From positions 616,115 through 680,114 of the forward strand of contig NW_022985458.1 in the NCBI RefSeq assembly GCF_010093595.1: a DNA stretch of 64,000 nt, in the 5' to 3' direction. The notes under the pieces are model-generated. The model was not told the origin of the DNA. It saw only the letters and a list, made by a program, of their open reading frames with translations, and did no database searches. Shown here one piece after another: positions 63,022 to 64,000 of the stretch. The translations under genes were made by a program, and so were the position numbers. The DNA comes from Mytilinidion resinicola. Its lineage: Eukaryota > Ascomycota > Dothideomycetes > Mytilinidiales > Mytilinidiaceae. Each line of letters starts with the position of its first letter. Positions within the stretch are counted from its first letter, which is position 1.

Positions 63022-64000
63022 AATTTATTTAGACTTGAAGGACAGGAGCAGCTTGACCACAGCCTCGTGCCCCTTACGAGCCGCCCACGACAGCGGCGTC
63101 TGACCGTCAGAGTCCTTTGAGTCGATGTCCGCCTTGCCTTCGAGCAGCAGCTTGACCACAGCACTCAGGTTGAAAATTGATGTGAACTCTGTCTTATTTC
63201 GGGGGCCCGAAGGCCAAACTATATACTACGTAGGAAGTGACTGTATGCATAGGCAGAAGCACTAATTGGAGGCAGCAGTAGGCAGCATTAGGCAGGGTAG
63301 GCCACCGTACCCCAACCCCTCTCTGTAGAAGTTGTAACTGGCTAGGCATGTAGGCAGCTACTATGCCAGCAACTCCAAGTCTGTACGTAGGTGACCGTGA
63401 ACCGTATGAGTTGTTGATCCTAGGTTGTAGCTGTTACAACCCGAGTACAGCCTCGTGCCCCTTCTGGGCTGCCCACAACAGCGGCGTCTGACCGTAGGAG
63501 TCCTTTGAGTCGACGTCCGCCTTGCCTTCGAGCAGCAGCTTGACCACAGCCTCGTGCCCCTTCAGGGCTGCCCACGACAGCGGCGTCTGACCGTCGGAGT
63601 CCTTTGAGTCGACGTCAGCGCCCTTCTCAAGCAGCAGCTTTACAACCCCCTCGTGCCCGTTCCCTGCAGCCCACGACAGCGGAGTCCGATCGTCACTATC
63701 CTTCGCGTCAACGTCAGCTTTGCCCATGACGAGCAGCAGCCTTATAACGCCTTCTTCGCCGTCCTTGGCAGCTAGCTGTAACGATCTGCAGCTTGAATCT
63801 TTATCCGATTTGATGTCTGATTCTTCGTCAGTTTCTTCGTCCTCCGTGCGAACGTCGGCACCGCTCATATCGTGTAGCAGCTCAATCACAGCCTCGTGCC
63901 CGTTCCGAGCAGCCAATGTTCGTTCTTGAAGTTGGGATAATGAATCCATCGTGAGAAATTCGCCTGGAGGTATGTGCGTTCCTTCTTGCTCCAATACCTC
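63022..64000 (-). pseudogene. Ankyrin-repeat protein gene split by an LTR-like insertion, 5' end beyond the window
   Basis: The frame runs open from the right edge, so the gene starts outside the window. Ankyrin units of 33 residues (GQTPLSWAALKGHEAVVKLLLEGKADVDSKDSD) are nearly identical: at least four intact units at 63450-63770, preceded by diverged ones with an acidic insert (TEDEETDEESDIKSDKDSS). The insertion at 63163-63445 interrupts a unit at KGHEAV. The last unit and natural stop (HEAVVKLLLSFK) lie at 63022-63157. Reading through the insertion ends two codons later. Fungal genes of this type are often C-terminal parts of NLR-like receptors; whether an NB domain lies upstream cannot be seen. 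Confidence 0.8.
63163..63445. mobile_element. LTR-like element, ACTCAGG...CCCGAGT family, copy 3
   Basis: 283 bp with ends ACTCAGGTTG and CAACCCGAGT, flanked by a perfect 5-bp duplication ACAGC (63158-63162 and 63446-63450). It is in reverse orientation relative to the copies at 31022 and 47217. Interior contains several GGCAGCA(T/G)TAGGCAG repeats not seen in the other copies. Confidence 0.88.

Noticed and set aside
1..64000. CRISPR arrays, operons or other prokaryotic systems
   Set aside because: Spliceosomal introns, mitochondrial genes and RIP-marked transposons show the DNA is fungal. The direct repeats seen are TPR/ankyrin coding repeats, LTRs or a satellite.
1..64000. tRNA or rRNA genes
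   Set aside because: I looked for GGTTCGANNCC-type B boxes and rRNA cores on both strands by eye and found only isolated partial matches (for example near 1150 and 19588) without a foldable cloverleaf. A covariance-model scan would be decisive.

Overview
The window is from a filamentous ascomycete (Pezizomycotina). Introns of about 47-65 nt with GT...AG ends and CTAAC/CTGAC-type branch sites interrupt conserved single-copy genes. Between the gene islands lie transposons carrying the C-to-T/G-to-A nonsense and missense changes expected of repeat-induced point mutation (RIP). The gene order APN2 - COX13 - (insert) - APC5 - CIA30 - RIM2 is the block known to sit beside the mating-type (MAT) locus in many Eurotiomycetes and relatives, so I infer a MAT-flanking scaffold. 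No alpha-box or HMG-box MAT gene is visible.

Layout. 1-6.4 kb: accessory DNA with the end of a pogo-like transposon, a dead FunK1-type kinase, a complete DUF7770-like gene and an APH-like kinase carrying a nonsense codon. 6.4-10.4 kb: APN2 (AP endonuclease 2) and COX13 (cytochrome oxidase subunit VIa), with a RIP-graded tandem repeat between them. 10.4-19.7 kb: a segment wedged between COX13 and APC5. It holds two inverted F-box-like genes, two HNH-endonuclease-like genes, a stray 127-bp copy of the 3' end of APC5, a 302-bp MITE and a dead Ty3/gypsy pol. 19.7-28.3 kb: APC5, CIA30, RIM2 and a DUF7924-like gene, all apparently intact. 28.4-37.6 kb: MULE-type elements, a gypsy integrase fragment, an LTR-like insertion and a near full-length Tad-like LINE with a 14-bp target-site duplication. 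37.8-42.8 kb: a DUF6601-like membrane protein gene, divergent from a fungal NLR (SesB-like hydrolase - NB-ARC - TPR) whose TPR units are nearly identical 126-bp repeats. The array contains an assembly gap and is RIP-damaged 3' of it. 43.4-44.4 kb: a purine-rich satellite. 46.5-62.6 kb: a MULE, then a nested stack of a MULE-like shell, a 10.3-kb gypsy element, a Fot1-like transposon and two solo LTRs, followed by an internally deleted pogo-like element. 63.0-64.0 kb: an ankyrin-repeat gene split by an LTR-like insertion and running off the right edge.

How it fits together. The core genes serve base-excision repair (APN2), respiration (COX13, CIA30), mitochondrial nucleotide supply (RIM2) and cell-cycle proteolysis (APC5). 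The accessory genes (NLR, ankyrin, HNH, F-box, FunK1, APH) are classes typical of fast-evolving fungal compartments. At least four different polymerases or transposases here have catalytic Asp codons changed to Asn by G-to-A transitions, which indicates RIP has been active in this lineage. Exon coordinates were derived by hand from splice-site and frame logic and have not been checked against transcripts.
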